Virus record (IMG/VR): IMGVR_UViG_3300037234_000196
Span: 1 to 44,760 of that record
DNA: 44,760 nucleotides
Source: a virus
Strand: one strand, 5' to 3'
Positions 7,703 to 18,600 of the stretch are shown here, piece by piece. The notes under the pieces are model-generated. The model was not told where the DNA came from and ran no database searches. It saw only the letters and a program-made list of their open reading frames with translations. The translations under genes were made by a program, and so were the position numbers. Every line of letters begins with the position of its first letter. The stretch's first letter is position 1.

Positions 7703-9191
7703 CCTACTCCACCCGCAACAATTACATGACTATCAGAAGCAGTGCGTGATGCACATGCTTCAACATGACGACTCAATGCTGTGGCTTTCGATGGGATTAG
7801 GTAAAACGCCAGTCACACTTACCACAATCGTTGACAGGATGCGTGCAGGTCAGGTACAGAAGACACTGGTGTTCGGACCACTACGAGTCATACAGGCTGT
7901 GTGGGCACGTGAGGCAAGGAAGTGGAGTCACACTAAGCACCTTCGATTCAGCGTTGTACACGGCACCAAAGAGAAACGATCACGCGCACTGTTCGCAGAT
8001 GCTGACGTGTACCTTATCAACTATGAAGCAATGAATTGGCTCGCGGAACAACTGGATCACTACTACATCAGCCAGGGTAAGCCACTGCCGTTTCAAATGG
8101 TAGTCTATGATGAAGTGTCAAAGCTGAAGAACAGCACCACGCTACGCATGAAGGGTGGTAACCGTGACCGCAAAGATAAACGTGGTGAGTCATTCAAGAT
8201 CAACGTCACTGGTTGGCGTAAGATCCTGAACCACTTTAAATATCGAACCGGCCTCACTGGTACACCTGCATCAAATGGTTACCTGGATCTTCATGGTCAG
8301 TTCTTAGCAGTCGATGGTGGTCAACGCCTGGGTGAGTTCATCACTCATTATAAAGACAGCTACTTCGTCAGTGATTACAGCGGGTGGAAATACTCACCGA
8401 CTGAATTAGGCAAACAGTGGATCGAGCACAAGATCAGCGACATCACTGTGAAGATGGATGCACGCGACTACCTCGATCTACCTGATGTCAAGATGACGAA
8501 TCTGATGGTTGACCTGCCAGCGGCAGCACGTAAAGCCTATAAAGAAATTGAGAAGAATATGTTCACTCAGCTCGATAGTGGTAGTGAGGTCGAGGTATTC
8601 AGTCGATCATCGGTGTCAAATAAATGTTTACAGTTCTGCAATGGCTCCCCATATCTCAGCAGTGAGTCACCGGAGTTTGAAGTCATACATGATGCGAAGC
8701 TGGATGCACTGGAAGAGGTGCTGGAAGAAGCCGGGGGATCACCGGTGTTGTGTAGCTATTCATTCACGGCTGATGCTGACCGTATTATGAAACGGTTTAA
8801 AAAATACAAACCTGTGAACTTGACTAAAACAAAATCAACCGATACCGAGGCAGTTATCAACCGATGGAATAAGGGTGAGATTAAATTGTTAGTCGGTCAT
8901 CCTGCGTCAATGGGGCATGGGGTTGATGGATTGCAGGACTCAGGTCACATCGTCGTGTGGTTCGGCATCAACTGGTCACTGGAATTGTACGAGCAGATGT
9001 GTGGTCGCATCGACAGACAAGGTCAGACTCACCCTGTATCGATCATCAGGATCTTATGCAATGATACAATTGACCTGGCTGTTGCTGATGCTATCGAACG
9101 TAAGACCGATGACCAGGAAGGATTGAAAGCAGCATTGCAACGATACCGTGATGGTATTACCACTAATGATTTGGAGGTTAATTTTTTCTGA
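7695..9191 (+). CDS. SNF2-like superfamily 2 helicase
   Basis: The 498-residue ATPase shows the SF2 motifs in order: motif I MGLGKT (33-38), motif II D139-EVS, motif III LTGTP (187-191), motif V GHPASMGHGVDGLQ and motif VI Q434-MCGRIDRQGQ. The last two match the SNF2/RapA-like group rather than DEAD-box proteins. It would unwind or translocate on phage DNA near the polymerase and VRR-NUC nuclease. It overlaps the gene before it by 8 bp and the glycosyltransferase gene by 1 bp, so it belongs to the same transcript. Confidence 0.9.
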   Translation: MIDLLHPQQLHDYQKQCVMHMLQHDDSMLWLSMGLGKTPVTLTTIVDRMRAGQVQKTLVFGPLRVIQAVWAREARKWSHTKHLRFSVVHGTKEKRSRALFADADVYLINYEAMNWLAEQLDHYYISQGKPLPFQMVVYDEVSKLKNSTTLRMKGGNRDRKDKRGESFKINVTGWRKILNHFKYRTGLTGTPASNGYLDLHGQFLAVDGGQRLGEFITHYKDSYFVSDYSGWKYSPTELGKQWIEHKISDITVKMDARDYLDLPDVKMTNLMVDLPAAARKAYKEIEKNMFTQLDSGSEVEVFSRSSVSNKCLQFCNGSPYLSSESPEFEVIHDAKLDALEEVLEEAGGSPVLCSYSFTADADRIMKRFKKYKPVNLTKTKSTDTEAVINRWNKGEIKLLVGHPASMGHGVDGLQDSGHIVVWFGINWSLELYEQMCGRIDRQGQTHPVSIIRILCNDTIDLAVADAIERKTDDQEGLKAALQRYRDGITTNDLEVNFF

Positions 9192-9784
9192 TGAAAATCG
9201 CAATCGTAATACCGTCACCGGATATGGTGCACACTGACTTCGCTCTGAGTCTCGCACTTATGATGAGCTACACCCAGTCAATCGGTGGTGTCCAGCTGGT
9301 CATCATCAACCCTCGGTCAAGTCTCGTGCAGAAGGGTCGATGGGATGGTGTGAACAATGCACTGAACTGCGACGCAGATAAGATTCTGTTCATCGACAGT
9401 GACCAGACCTTCCCTCATGATGCGTTGATCAGACTCATCAACCACGGTAAAGAAATCATCGGTGCAACTTATCGACTGAGGCAGACTGATGTCGCATACA
9501 CTGCGCGTGATAAAAAAGGAAGACGGTTGTGTTTTAAAAACCAAACAGGGTTGCATGAAGTAGCCAGCAACGGTTTAGGTTTTACCCTGATTGATGCTGG
9601 CGTATTCAGAGCAGTAGGTGTACCGTGGTTCAACGTAACATTCAAAGCAACATTCGGCATGGGTCGATGGGTCAGTGAAGATGAGCACTTCTTCAAAGCT
9701 GCTCATACACATGGTTACACCGTATGGGTGGATGCTGACCTTACTAAAGAGGTTGGTCACATTGGGACCAAGTGTTATATTTAG
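9191..9784 (+). CDS. GT-A fold glycosyltransferase
   Basis: The 197-residue enzyme begins MKIAIVIPSPDMVHTDFALSL and has the nucleotide-sugar/metal motif IDSDQTF (D69-x-D71), then GATYRLR and a C-terminal acidic SEDEHFFKAA segment. This matches small phage glycosyltransferases of the GT-A type. The acceptor is unknown: it could be modified DNA, a host surface sugar or a virion protein. It is the last gene of the replication module and meets the late region tail-to-tail; the two stop codons overlap by 4 bp, with no terminator between. Confidence 0.8.
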   Translation: MKIAIVIPSPDMVHTDFALSLALMMSYTQSIGGVQLVIINPRSSLVQKGRWDGVNNALNCDADKILFIDSDQTFPHDALIRLINHGKEIIGATYRLRQTDVAYTARDKKGRRLCFKNQTGLHEVASNGLGFTLIDAGVFRAVGVPWFNVTFKATFGMGRWVSEDEHFFKAAHTHGYTVWVDADLTKEVGHIGTKCYI

Positions 9785-9942
9785 TGTTTCTTACTCACCG
9801 CCACTGCATTATGTTGTGATGCTTTAATAGCACGACCTTGTTCTTCAGCTTTGGTACGCGCATCTTCGCCGGTGTAACATTTACCATTGTCACCGTATTT
9901 ATATCCGGACTTACCATCATGTGTGCATTGTTTAACTGGCAT
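9781..9942 (-). CDS. Small conserved phage protein, 53 aa
   Basis: The product reads MPVKQCTHDGKSGYKYGDNG, then KCYTGEDARTKAEEQGRAIK and a short basic tail. The QC..DGK.GYK.GD.GKCYTG....A..QG.AI.AS pattern is a small phage family I recognise, of unknown function. It is the last gene of the leftward late region. Its stop (TAA) overlaps the end of the glycosyltransferase on the other strand, and its start overlaps the upstream membrane-protein gene by 11 bp. It is a late gene beside lysis genes, so it may act at lysis or in the virion. Confidence 0.7.
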   Translation of the reverse strand: MPVKQCTHDGKSGYKYGDNGKCYTGEDARTKAEEQGRAIKASQHNAVAVSKKH

Positions 9943-10270
9943 GATTAAAAGTCTCAATTATCCAGTTGATGATAGCAACAACACCAACGCCAATAGCACC
10001 CCATTTCAGACACCACAGCATGAACCCCTGAACACCTTTACCAACGCGTGCGGCACCCTGGAAGTCTGTGGTGAGCTGCACAATTACACGGGTACCTTCG
10101 ACTACTGATGCCACTGATGTAGTCAACGCGGTGATTGCATCAGTGTTTGTCTGCTGAACTTCGATGAGTTTATCGAACTTCTCAGCATCTCTTTTTTCAT
10201 GTTGCTCGAACATCTCAACATGCTTATCGAATCTCTCACACAATTGAAATAACCTTTCGTTAGTATCCAT
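9932..10270 (-). CDS. Coiled-coil protein with C-terminal membrane helix
   Basis: The 112-residue protein has an N-terminal charged helix (about residues 1-60, heptad-like FDKHVEMFEQHEKRDAEKF) and one membrane segment near the C-terminus (about residues 84-105). It lies directly after the holin-like gene in the lysis cassette, which suggests a holin partner or spanin-like role. It lacks a signal peptide or lipobox, so a classic spanin is unlikely. Confidence 0.7.
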   Translation of the reverse strand: MDTNERLFQLCERFDKHVEMFEQHEKRDAEKFDKLIEVQQTNTDAITALTTSVASVVEGTRVIVQLTTDFQGAARVGKGVQGFMLWCLKWGAIGVGVVAIINWIIETFNHAS

Positions 10271-10287
10271 TTCAAATCCCTTAATGT

Positions 10288-10650
10288 TTAAATTTTCTTA
10301 GCCTTGAATACACCTTCAGCAAACCCGCCACCGAAGTAAAACGCAATTATGGTGAACATAATCTCACCGACATAGAACTCAGACATGACTGCTTTGACTG
10401 CATCAATGTCACCGATGCCAGCTAACGTCAAACCGAGCACAAGCATGAATGAGAAGATGAACGTAGCACCGAACATCAACGCCAGGTATCGCTGTGCGAT
10501 CTTAAACGGTGCGTAGGCTTGCATCAATTCAGTCTTCGCTTTGGTCTTTGCTTCGATCATCTCAGTGTCAGATGTATGGAATGAGTCAATCAAATCCATG
10601 CCTTTACTGATAACATCCCCGCTACCGAAAATCACGCTTAGTATTCCCAT
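10288..10650 (-). CDS. Holin-like membrane protein (3TM/GTA-type holin family)
   Basis: The 120-residue protein has an amphipathic N-terminal segment, two clear membrane helices (about residues 55-78 and 93-112) and a basic end (FKAKKI). The pattern QRYLALMFG...SFMLVLG...EFYVGEIMFTIIAFYFGGGFAEG resembles the holin family of gene-transfer agents and related phages. It would sit in the inner membrane and release or activate the endolysin. It lies between the endolysin gene and the coiled-coil membrane gene, a normal lysis-cassette position. Confidence 0.8.
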   Translation of the reverse strand: MGILSVIFGSGDVISKGMDLIDSFHTSDTEMIEAKTKAKTELMQAYAPFKIAQRYLALMFGATFIFSFMLVLGLTLAGIGDIDAVKAVMSEFYVGEIMFTIIAFYFGGGFAEGVFKAKKI

Positions 10651-10677
10651 ATCAGTACCCTCTAATAAATAATTTAA

Positions 10678-11103
10678 TCATCGCTTATCCCACCTGGCAG
10701 GACCAATGGTTCTAGTATCGAAATGTACCCGATTGCTGTACCGACCCATGCCAAAGCGACCTGAGTATTCCTGCTCAAGATAATCAGCTACACGGTCAGG
10801 ATCAATCTGCTCATTGGTGAATCGGTTGAACAGCTTGAAGTCAGCAGCACGACCATAAATGTGCTGAGTCTTTGACGAGTACGGGACATAATCAGGATTA
10901 TAATGTTTCTGCACTTTCTCATTGTGCTCCACGCACCGATTGGGACCAGTGATCTTAATGCGAGCACTGATACCATCAACACCTTCAAAATGATGTACGC
11001 ATTTCTGTAGAACTTCAACAAGCTCCACATCAACAGTGTCGAACCCGCAACCACATTCACATGCGAATTCTGACCTGCTTAAATTTTTAGTTAAGTCACC
11101 CAT
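10678..11103 (-). CDS. Endolysin, peptidase M15 family
   Basis: The 141-residue zinc peptidase belongs to the M15 (VanY/D-Ala-D-Ala carboxypeptidase) group used as phage endolysins. The family start is LSRSEFACECGCGFD. The metal site is visible as H81-x6-D88 (QHIYGRAADF) and H127 (VHFDTR). It should cut the peptide cross-links of peptidoglycan at the end of infection. No signal peptide is present, so export would depend on the holin encoded just downstream. The stop/start overlap with the preceding secreted-protein gene suggests coupled translation. Confidence 0.9.
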   Translation of the reverse strand: MGDLTKNLSRSEFACECGCGFDTVDVELVEVLQKCVHHFEGVDGISARIKITGPNRCVEHNEKVQKHYNPDYVPYSSKTQHIYGRAADFKLFNRFTNEQIDPDRVADYLEQEYSGRFGMGRYSNRVHFDTRTIGPARWDKR

Positions 11104-11357
11104 TATAATTTAAGTAAAAACCCGCAATGGTTAAGTCCTGCTCCTTTTTCGGTTTTTGGAAATGAGCTAATATGCTCACAAAATATTACTGTTTCTTTTT
11201 CAGTTTCATATTCTAATCGCAAGATGCCAAGTGGGTCAGGGAGATCAACCTCCGGTTTAGCACTTTTCTCGTCGCTTAGAGATAGTCCGGCATAGAAACT
11301 GAAGTCTGCCATTACAGTGCAGGGTAGGAATAATAGGATGAATATATATTTATACAT
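11103..11357 (-). CDS. Small exported protein in lysis cassette
   Basis: The 84-residue protein has a signal peptide (MYKYIFILLFLPCTVMA, cleavage before DFSFYAGL). The mature part is a short beta-rich domain with two cysteines (FCEHIS and NHCGF) that could form a disulfide in the periplasm. The cysteine in the signal region does not make a good lipobox. It sits between the tail fibre and endolysin genes, overlapping the fibre gene by 1 bp. A role in outer-membrane or periplasmic steps of lysis, or in superinfection exclusion, is possible; the function is unknown. Confidence 0.7.
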   Translation of the reverse strand: MYKYIFILLFLPCTVMADFSFYAGLSLSDEKSAKPEVDLPDPLGILRLEYETEKETVIFCEHISSFPKTEKGAGLNHCGFLLKL

Positions 11358-12658
11358 TAGTTTACATACTGAATAGTTACCCAGCCTCGGTTAAAAGAGG
11401 TGGCGTTGTAGTTTGGATCATCAAAGAGACCACTGGCATCCCTACCTAGTGTAATATCAGTTCCGTTATTATTTGGCGAGAAGTAGCCACCATTTTGTGT
11501 TGCATTACGATAATCTAGATTAGTGTAGAGTGAATTATCATCAGTACGGATCATAACATTAATCGCTCGGATATTAGTCATTGTTAATCCATGCGCCACG
11601 TTAATTGCTTGGGTGGCATCCATATCCCAGTCGCCAATCTCTATAACTTTTGTATTTAATCCATTAAAACTTTTACCTACAAACTCGCCAGCAGCATTAA
11701 CATGGGCATTTGACCCGCCAGCACCATCACCAAAAACAGTACCACCAGTACCTTGATAGAAGCCTAAATAAACAGCATTTGCTCCAACATGACCTGATAG
11801 AAATAAGTGGTTATTTCCTGCTTTAATATTTAAGGGGGCTGACGATGTTCCAGTGACATCAACCAACTCTGTAAGGGTCTTGGCATCAAGCGTCTGAGCA
11901 CCATCTTTCGTAGCACATTCTGCCAGAGCACCCTCTACCTCACCACTGTCAAAATTACCTGCTGTGTCATTTATCGTAATATCAACAGCTGCATTACTCG
12001 GATTAACAGTTGACCATGACGTTGTACCAAGATCATAAGTTCTAACAACATTACTGACGTTATTCTTATACATCGCACCATCAATCAATGCGTTACCCTG
12101 GTTATCCAAAGTAGGGTCAGAAGATTTAGCACCGAGATATACAGTGATGAACTCTTCATTCAACGTCACCACAGTAAGATCACCATCGACATCAAAACCC
12201 AGTATCTTATTGATACGATCAGCAGCAGCATCTGAGATAGTGAAATCACCATCGACATCAATTGAATCTGATAATCCAAAATGACGAGCCATACCGTCGC
12301 GCAACTGTTGAATCAGGAAAGTAATATGATCCATCTGTGCTTCATGTACATCAGGAAAGAATCCACCCTGTGATGCGAACTCAGTCAACTGGTTCTCAAC
12401 ACGATTCGATCTGATGTACCACTGGTAATCAGTTGGCAGATTCCCTGCAACACGTGTAATTAGACCACCGGCATCGATACCAATACCCGCAACAGTGTAA
12501 TCTGTATCGACCGTTAGAATAGTCTGCACACCTGCGTCATCAGTTTCATACACTGACAGCTGAGTTTTATCTTCAACTCTGAATGTGTATGAATACTCAG
12601 CTGACGCACCGTTGCCTATATAAGGGCCAGATGTGATATTTGTTGTATTGACAGTCAT
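11357..12658 (-). CDS. Tail fibre protein, T7 gp17-like N-terminus
   Basis: The 433-residue protein begins with the T7-type tail fibre attachment domain (about residues 1-150). The signs are YTFRVEDKTQLSVYETDD, YTVAGIGIDAGGLITR, YQWYIRSNRVENQLTEF and FFPDVHEAQMDHITFLIQQL. The rest is a repetitive beta-rich shaft and a distal tip (about residues 300-433) that should decide host receptor choice. GAGG lies before the ATG. It follows the gp16-like giant gene exactly as in T7 gene order and ends 1 bp into the secreted-protein gene. Confidence 0.85.
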   Translation of the reverse strand: MTVNTTNITSGPYIGNGASAEYSYTFRVEDKTQLSVYETDDAGVQTILTVDTDYTVAGIGIDAGGLITRVAGNLPTDYQWYIRSNRVENQLTEFASQGGFFPDVHEAQMDHITFLIQQLRDGMARHFGLSDSIDVDGDFTISDAAADRINKILGFDVDGDLTVVTLNEEFITVYLGAKSSDPTLDNQGNALIDGAMYKNNVSNVVRTYDLGTTSWSTVNPSNAAVDITINDTAGNFDSGEVEGALAECATKDGAQTLDAKTLTELVDVTGTSSAPLNIKAGNNHLFLSGHVGANAVYLGFYQGTGGTVFGDGAGGSNAHVNAAGEFVGKSFNGLNTKVIEIGDWDMDATQAINVAHGLTMTNIRAINVMIRTDDNSLYTNLDYRNATQNGGYFSPNNNGTDITLGRDASGLFDDPNYNATSFNRGWVTIQYVN

Positions 12659-12694
12659 CTCATAACCTCAGTGTTCGTTTGTGTGATTCTAGCA

Positions 12695-15600
12695 CTACTC
12701 ACGGCTAGGACCAAATAGTAACTCTCGGGTGGTGAACTCTTCACCATCTTCAATGACATCATATAAGTGCTCCCCGGTGGACCACATTTGATTGACTCCA
12801 GGGACACCGATACCCGCAGCAATCAGCTTGCTCACATTCTTAATCTGACCGAGGGTGATGTCTTCATCAGTCATAATGTTCTTAACCAGACCCTTGCCTG
12901 ACGTGATGCCTCGCTCCATCATCGCAGCTACAGGGGTGGAATTGTAACCAAAGTCTGTGAATGCACCACTGGCAACATCCCTTACAAAAGGCACAGATGT
13001 CACAGGGTATAATGCTACCATTGTCAAAAAATTACTCATTCTCTCATCTTCACCCTCTGGTTCATCCAGCTCACCGCGCATGAACATCTCAAGGAATACA
13101 GGTATGGTGAACAAGAACATCGCTTTAGCAGCTGCTGATGTTGGTGAATACACACCAGATTTAGTACCTCTTATCAGATCCCTTGTCAAATTACCCAATG
13201 AGCTGAAGAACGTCATAAACATGGTGAACGTGGTGTGTATTTTAGACTGACTACGCATGATGCGTGCCATATCTTTAGTGGCACCAGAGCCTTGAGTATT
13301 TTCTAAAGTCACATCAGCAAAGTGAACAGCCTTAACTTCGTCACCATTCTCACTCAGATGTTTATCATAAGCTGCGTGCCATGTGGGTAAGTCAACCATG
13401 TACACCTGAATCAATGCAATGTGCTTCATTGACACTTCTTGCACAGCTGCCAGTGGACCTGTCTTCTTACTTAATCTATTCATTGCATTTCGGATTTCAC
13501 GATCCATTGTTTTAACACGATGCGGCAGAACCTTAGAACGCTCGTTTGCAAAATCCCAACCTGACTGCATATTTTCACGACTGCCGAGCAACTTGCGTAT
13601 TGTTCTCATGTACCACGCATTACCAACAACAGCTTGTACACCCTTAACAGTCGGACCCACACCCAACTCAGCAGCAGTTGTGAATATGCCGAACAGCTGC
13701 ATGATACCTGTTGTTGCTTTGAACCCCATTACACCGAGTGTGGTGCCAAAACGTAACCGACCGAATGCTTCATCGATGTATGTCTTCACCGGTTGCTGTC
13801 TTCCATCCTTAGCAATGTCGTTCAACCAAGGTTTCAATTCTTTAAACTCAGCCTCACCCATGACAGCAGTGATCGCACTTGCGACATCAGGTGACTGTAT
13901 AAGCCTGTTTACCTGGCGCACAGCATCATGGTGAGTGATGTAATGGATAGTCTCGTTGAAATGATCAGGTACAACCTCCATGCTGAGGTAGATTCGATCA
14001 TAGAAACCAGTACGTTCATTAGTTGCACCGGTGTTCACCGATGACTGGATGCTGGCTGTGTTGTTGAACATCGATTCAGTCTCAGCTTCACGCTTCTCAG
14101 CGTTCTTCTCAGCCTTGTGACTGCGTTTCGGTGAGTATTTGACCGGATAGTAACCACCTTTGAATGTACCATGTTCAGTCACAACAGGGGTCGCTACAAC
14201 CTTTGGTGGCACCAACCCAGTAGTACGACGGTGAACCTCAGCGAGTTGTGGGTATAGAGTATCCATTTGATCCCAAATCAACTGCACCAGCTCCCAGTCA
14301 CTCTTCGTCATGTGTGCCAGCACAGCCTGTAACTTAGGATTGTCAATTGTGATCTCAGCTTCATTCTCAGGGTCAGCCCAACCTTCACCGAGTAGTAACT
14401 TTTTCAAGTTACCCTGGTTACCAGTATTCAATGCAACTGCGAGAACCTGATGACCTTGTAAAGTATCATCGATCTCAGGGATAAAGACCTTCGTGTTATG
14501 GCGTGCTGCATCTTCTTTGCTTCGATTATTGATAGCTTTGATTACTGGTGTAGCTACGTCATCAACCAGATTCATCTTAGCATCGAGCGCATCGGTAAAC
14601 GGCTGAGTCAATATATCATGACTCATACCAACACGATCACCACCGTCGAGCCATGATGCAAGGAATGGGATCTTGGTGAGCTGTGATGCCCACCGTTGAA
14701 TATGTTCAGACAGTGTTGCTTTGCGTGCGTCATCGATACGACTGCGACTTTCTTTAGTCTCGAAGCGTGCATCCTGTTCACTGATATGATCAATCCAGTT
14801 AGCCTTCAGCTTCTGGAACTCAATCTCTTCACCGGCTACTTTCAATTTATTCGCGTACCGGGCAACATGCTCGATGTTCTTCACTGAATCATTGACACCC
14901 TGTAAATCTGAGAATGGTATATTTTTCCAATGGGTCACATAGGATTCATTCAGCACAGCATTTGACAGCACCAGACCATCACCGTCGTTTTCCATGCGAT
15001 CCTTCATCCACGTGTTGATGCTTTCAACTTCCTTTAGTGTAGCTACTTTTCTGAACTCAAAGCGACCGAGGATCTTAGTGATCTGATCCATGTAGCCGTT
15101 CTCAGCTTTCATTATTTCTTCACGTACTTTCTTCTTGTTGTACCGCGCCATGCGATCAACAATTTTAGTGGTCTCGTTCTTTGCACTGGTTGCAGCCATG
15201 CCGAGGTAATAATTCATCACCTGACGCATCTTGGCCTCAGCCGCACCTTCTTTGTTACCCTCAGCCAACATGCGTGCAGATTCCTGCGCTGCTCTGATCT
15301 CAGCTTTACGGTACTTGCCTGGGTGGTTCTCACGGAACGATAAGCGACCGATACGTTCTTCAGCCATTGCTTTAATTGTCGCACGATCAACAGTCGGTGC
15401 AGTTGTACCTTTAGCCAACATCTTCAATTCGTGCAGTATCAACTTACCACGTTCTTCATTCTGCACCGCTTCATCAGCTTCACGTTCAATGGTGCCATCG
15501 GTGAGGATATCACCGTGACGTTCAACCATACGAGCTTCAGCATTGACTTCAGCTTGAGCTTTGATAGTTGGAGCAGTGATCAGATCGATCAACATCTCTG

Positions 15601-18600
15601 AGCCTGATCCATAACCGAAGAAAGCAGCAGCTTCATCAGGGTGTACACCCCGCATACCTTTGGCTGTCATACCACGCAGTTCAGGGGGGACGATGACGGA
15701 CTTGACATCACGCTTATCAATTTTCTCTTCACCCACCATCGCTTTGACAGCGGCATGGTCGATCTTGAATTCACCGTCGCGCAACTCAGTACGAGCTTTA
15801 TAAATTTGCTCTTTACTCAGCGAGTCGAGTTCTTCATCGATGATGTCCTGCTTCTCTTCTTTCCACCACTTCTGAGTTTGGCGTGTCAGTTGTTTGATGA
15901 TCTTATTGCGCAGAGTTTCAGACTGTACGTCTTTCACTTTCTCCTGACGCTTCTGATAATCAGCGAACTCATCTTCAGTCATACCTGCCATCGCAGCATT
16001 AGTGAACATCGGTTCAACTCGTGCGCGTGACTCAGCAGCCTGGATCTGTTCTTCAGTAGCAATCAGTCGGTCGAACACCTGACGCATCTCATCGTCAAGG
16101 TTCACGTCAAGCTGTTTACGCAGAGACTGGTAGATTCGTACAAGCCAGCGTGCGAATGCTCTGAACGCGTTACGCAACTCGATAGACGGTGCTTTACCTT
16201 CCATCAGATAAGTCTCGAAGCCACGTGCGAACTGCTCATGAACAGCACGACGGATTGCTGCATCTTTGTCCTTGTTATCAGTGGTATTGTTGTCAAGGAA
16301 TGTGATTACATCATCGGCGGTGATTTCAACTTTCTTCTTGTCAGTACGCTCACCTTGTTTCAATACGTCAAACTCACCATCAACATAAGTCGTCGCCTCC
16401 TTCGCCACATCCTCAGCGTTACGCTTGTACCAGTTATTGATCGATTGGAGCATCTCGGTATCACCGTTGACCTCCATCTCGTACATGAAGTGGGCGAACT
16501 CGTGCAGGAACGTACTCAGATCAGCAGCTTCAGTCAGACGGATGACACTGTTTGATGGGTCATAGTAGCCGCGTGCGACTTGTTCACCGTCGGTGCGTTG
16601 ACGGAAGATGCTGGGGTCAGTGGGGTCGAATGTACCAATGTTTTCAACTGATTTAATATTGGTCTTACCGCTGTCGAAAATATGAACGTGAGCAGTACCT
16701 GATTCAATGTTCATTGTTTCAAATCGAGTTTCTGCATTTCTCAGAATGATAGAATCAAAACCCATTTCTTCAATGACTTCAGCAATCAGCTGTGATTGAA
16801 TTAACTCTCCAGTTTCAGGGTCATCTGCATACTGGTAGTCTTCACTTTCACGTAGAAGATTTTCGATGGTCTCAGGCGTAGCTTCACCACCAAGCTCAAA
16901 TACCTGACCAGAAAGGTTAGCAGCATCAACATCGTGACGATTTGAAATAGTTTGAATCGCTTCAATTAATTCATTAGGAGTTTCAGCTTCAATATCCCAT
17001 CGAGCTTCATCAATATCAACTTGATAGCTATCAATGTTTTCATTAACTTCTTCAATAGTGACATCGTTGTTATCAGCAACCTGTTCAATAGCATTATTCT
17101 GAATTTCTTCATTGTCAACAAACTCAATCCATTCAGCGTTCTCCCCGATGACAAACGGGTTGTCAACACGCACGAACAGTTCCATTGTTTGCTCTTCGCC
17201 ACCTGACAGTTCTTGACGCACTACGTTTCTAGCAAATTCCATTGTATCTTCATCATAGAATTCTTCACCGAAACGATCTTTAGCTGCATCGATACCTTCT
17301 TCATCAATGACATCCTGAATATCATCAACAACCTGTTCAGCACGTTGTTCAATACGGTTTGTTAAATCTGGACCTTCACCTGCGTAATTATCAGAAGCAT
17401 CACTCTCAGAACTAGTGAAGTAATTGATAGCACCAAACTGACCTTCAAGATTTCCGCGTAACGCATCGAACACATCGAAATCATGAGTCGTACCGTGAAA
17501 TACTTTGACTACCACTGGTGTATCAGCTTTGAACACGTGATCATTAATATCTTCAGGTTCTATTACTTCACCATCGCCAGACCATTTTTTGAACTCTTCT
17601 GTTTCAGTCGATACAATTTCAACAGGTGCCTGAGCAAACACCAAATCTTCTTCCAACTTAGTAACAGTCGCACCTTCAAACGCGATGATCCAGTTCAACC
17701 CTTCAACCAGTACACCGTCATGACCTAACTCCATCAGAGCTTCACGACGCTGCATAACCTCTTCAGCAGTGAGATCACCCAGCACATCAGCGAACACCTC
17801 AGCGTCAATGACAAGCGGGTTCTCAAGGGTGATTTCATGCACACTTAACTCGTTGCCGTAACGCTCAGCATTGCCGACATCATCGAATGAGAGATAGTGA
17901 CCCAGGTTACCGGCTGGTGTTGTGGTGTTCTGACCTAGAAGACTGTCATCAAACTGAGTAAAGTCTTTAGGGGATCGGTGGGTGACTGTTACTGTTTCGC
18001 CTGCTTTTGCCCGGTTGAACTCGGATAGAGCTGCTGCGTCATCTCTGATTTTCGTTTCTGTGATAAGGTCTTGCCGGGCTTGCTGCTGGTCAACTTCTTC
18101 ACGTCGTCTTGTAATTTGCTCATCTGTTATTACTCCGGGTTGTGCGAACGGTCTACGCCCTGCAAATTCAGCATTAACCATTCGACCGATTGATTGTTTT
18201 AATCCTGGCGATACTTCAAAATTTTCAATTTCTTCTGATAATGCGACACTGATGGCTTGACTTGGAAAATCAAAACCTAACCAATTATCACGATCAAGCG
18301 CGTTAATGAACTTACGATAATCTGGACCAAATTCATCAGCAGCTTCTAATACTTCATTAACTTCAGCATCTTCAGGTAACACATCGAGAAATTTGTCACG
18401 AGCAGATTCAAATATCTCAGGTGCATCTTTGTACGCAGGCTGCTCCAACACCATCTCACCTTCAAGTCGCGCACGCTCACCGGTGAGTGGACCTTCAATA
18501 GTCAAACCTGAATCTTGATAAACCTGCTGCACAGTCTTACCTTGGCGGCGTGCCTGAGCTGTTGCCCACGCTGGGACGATCTGCGCCATTGTTGATGCAT

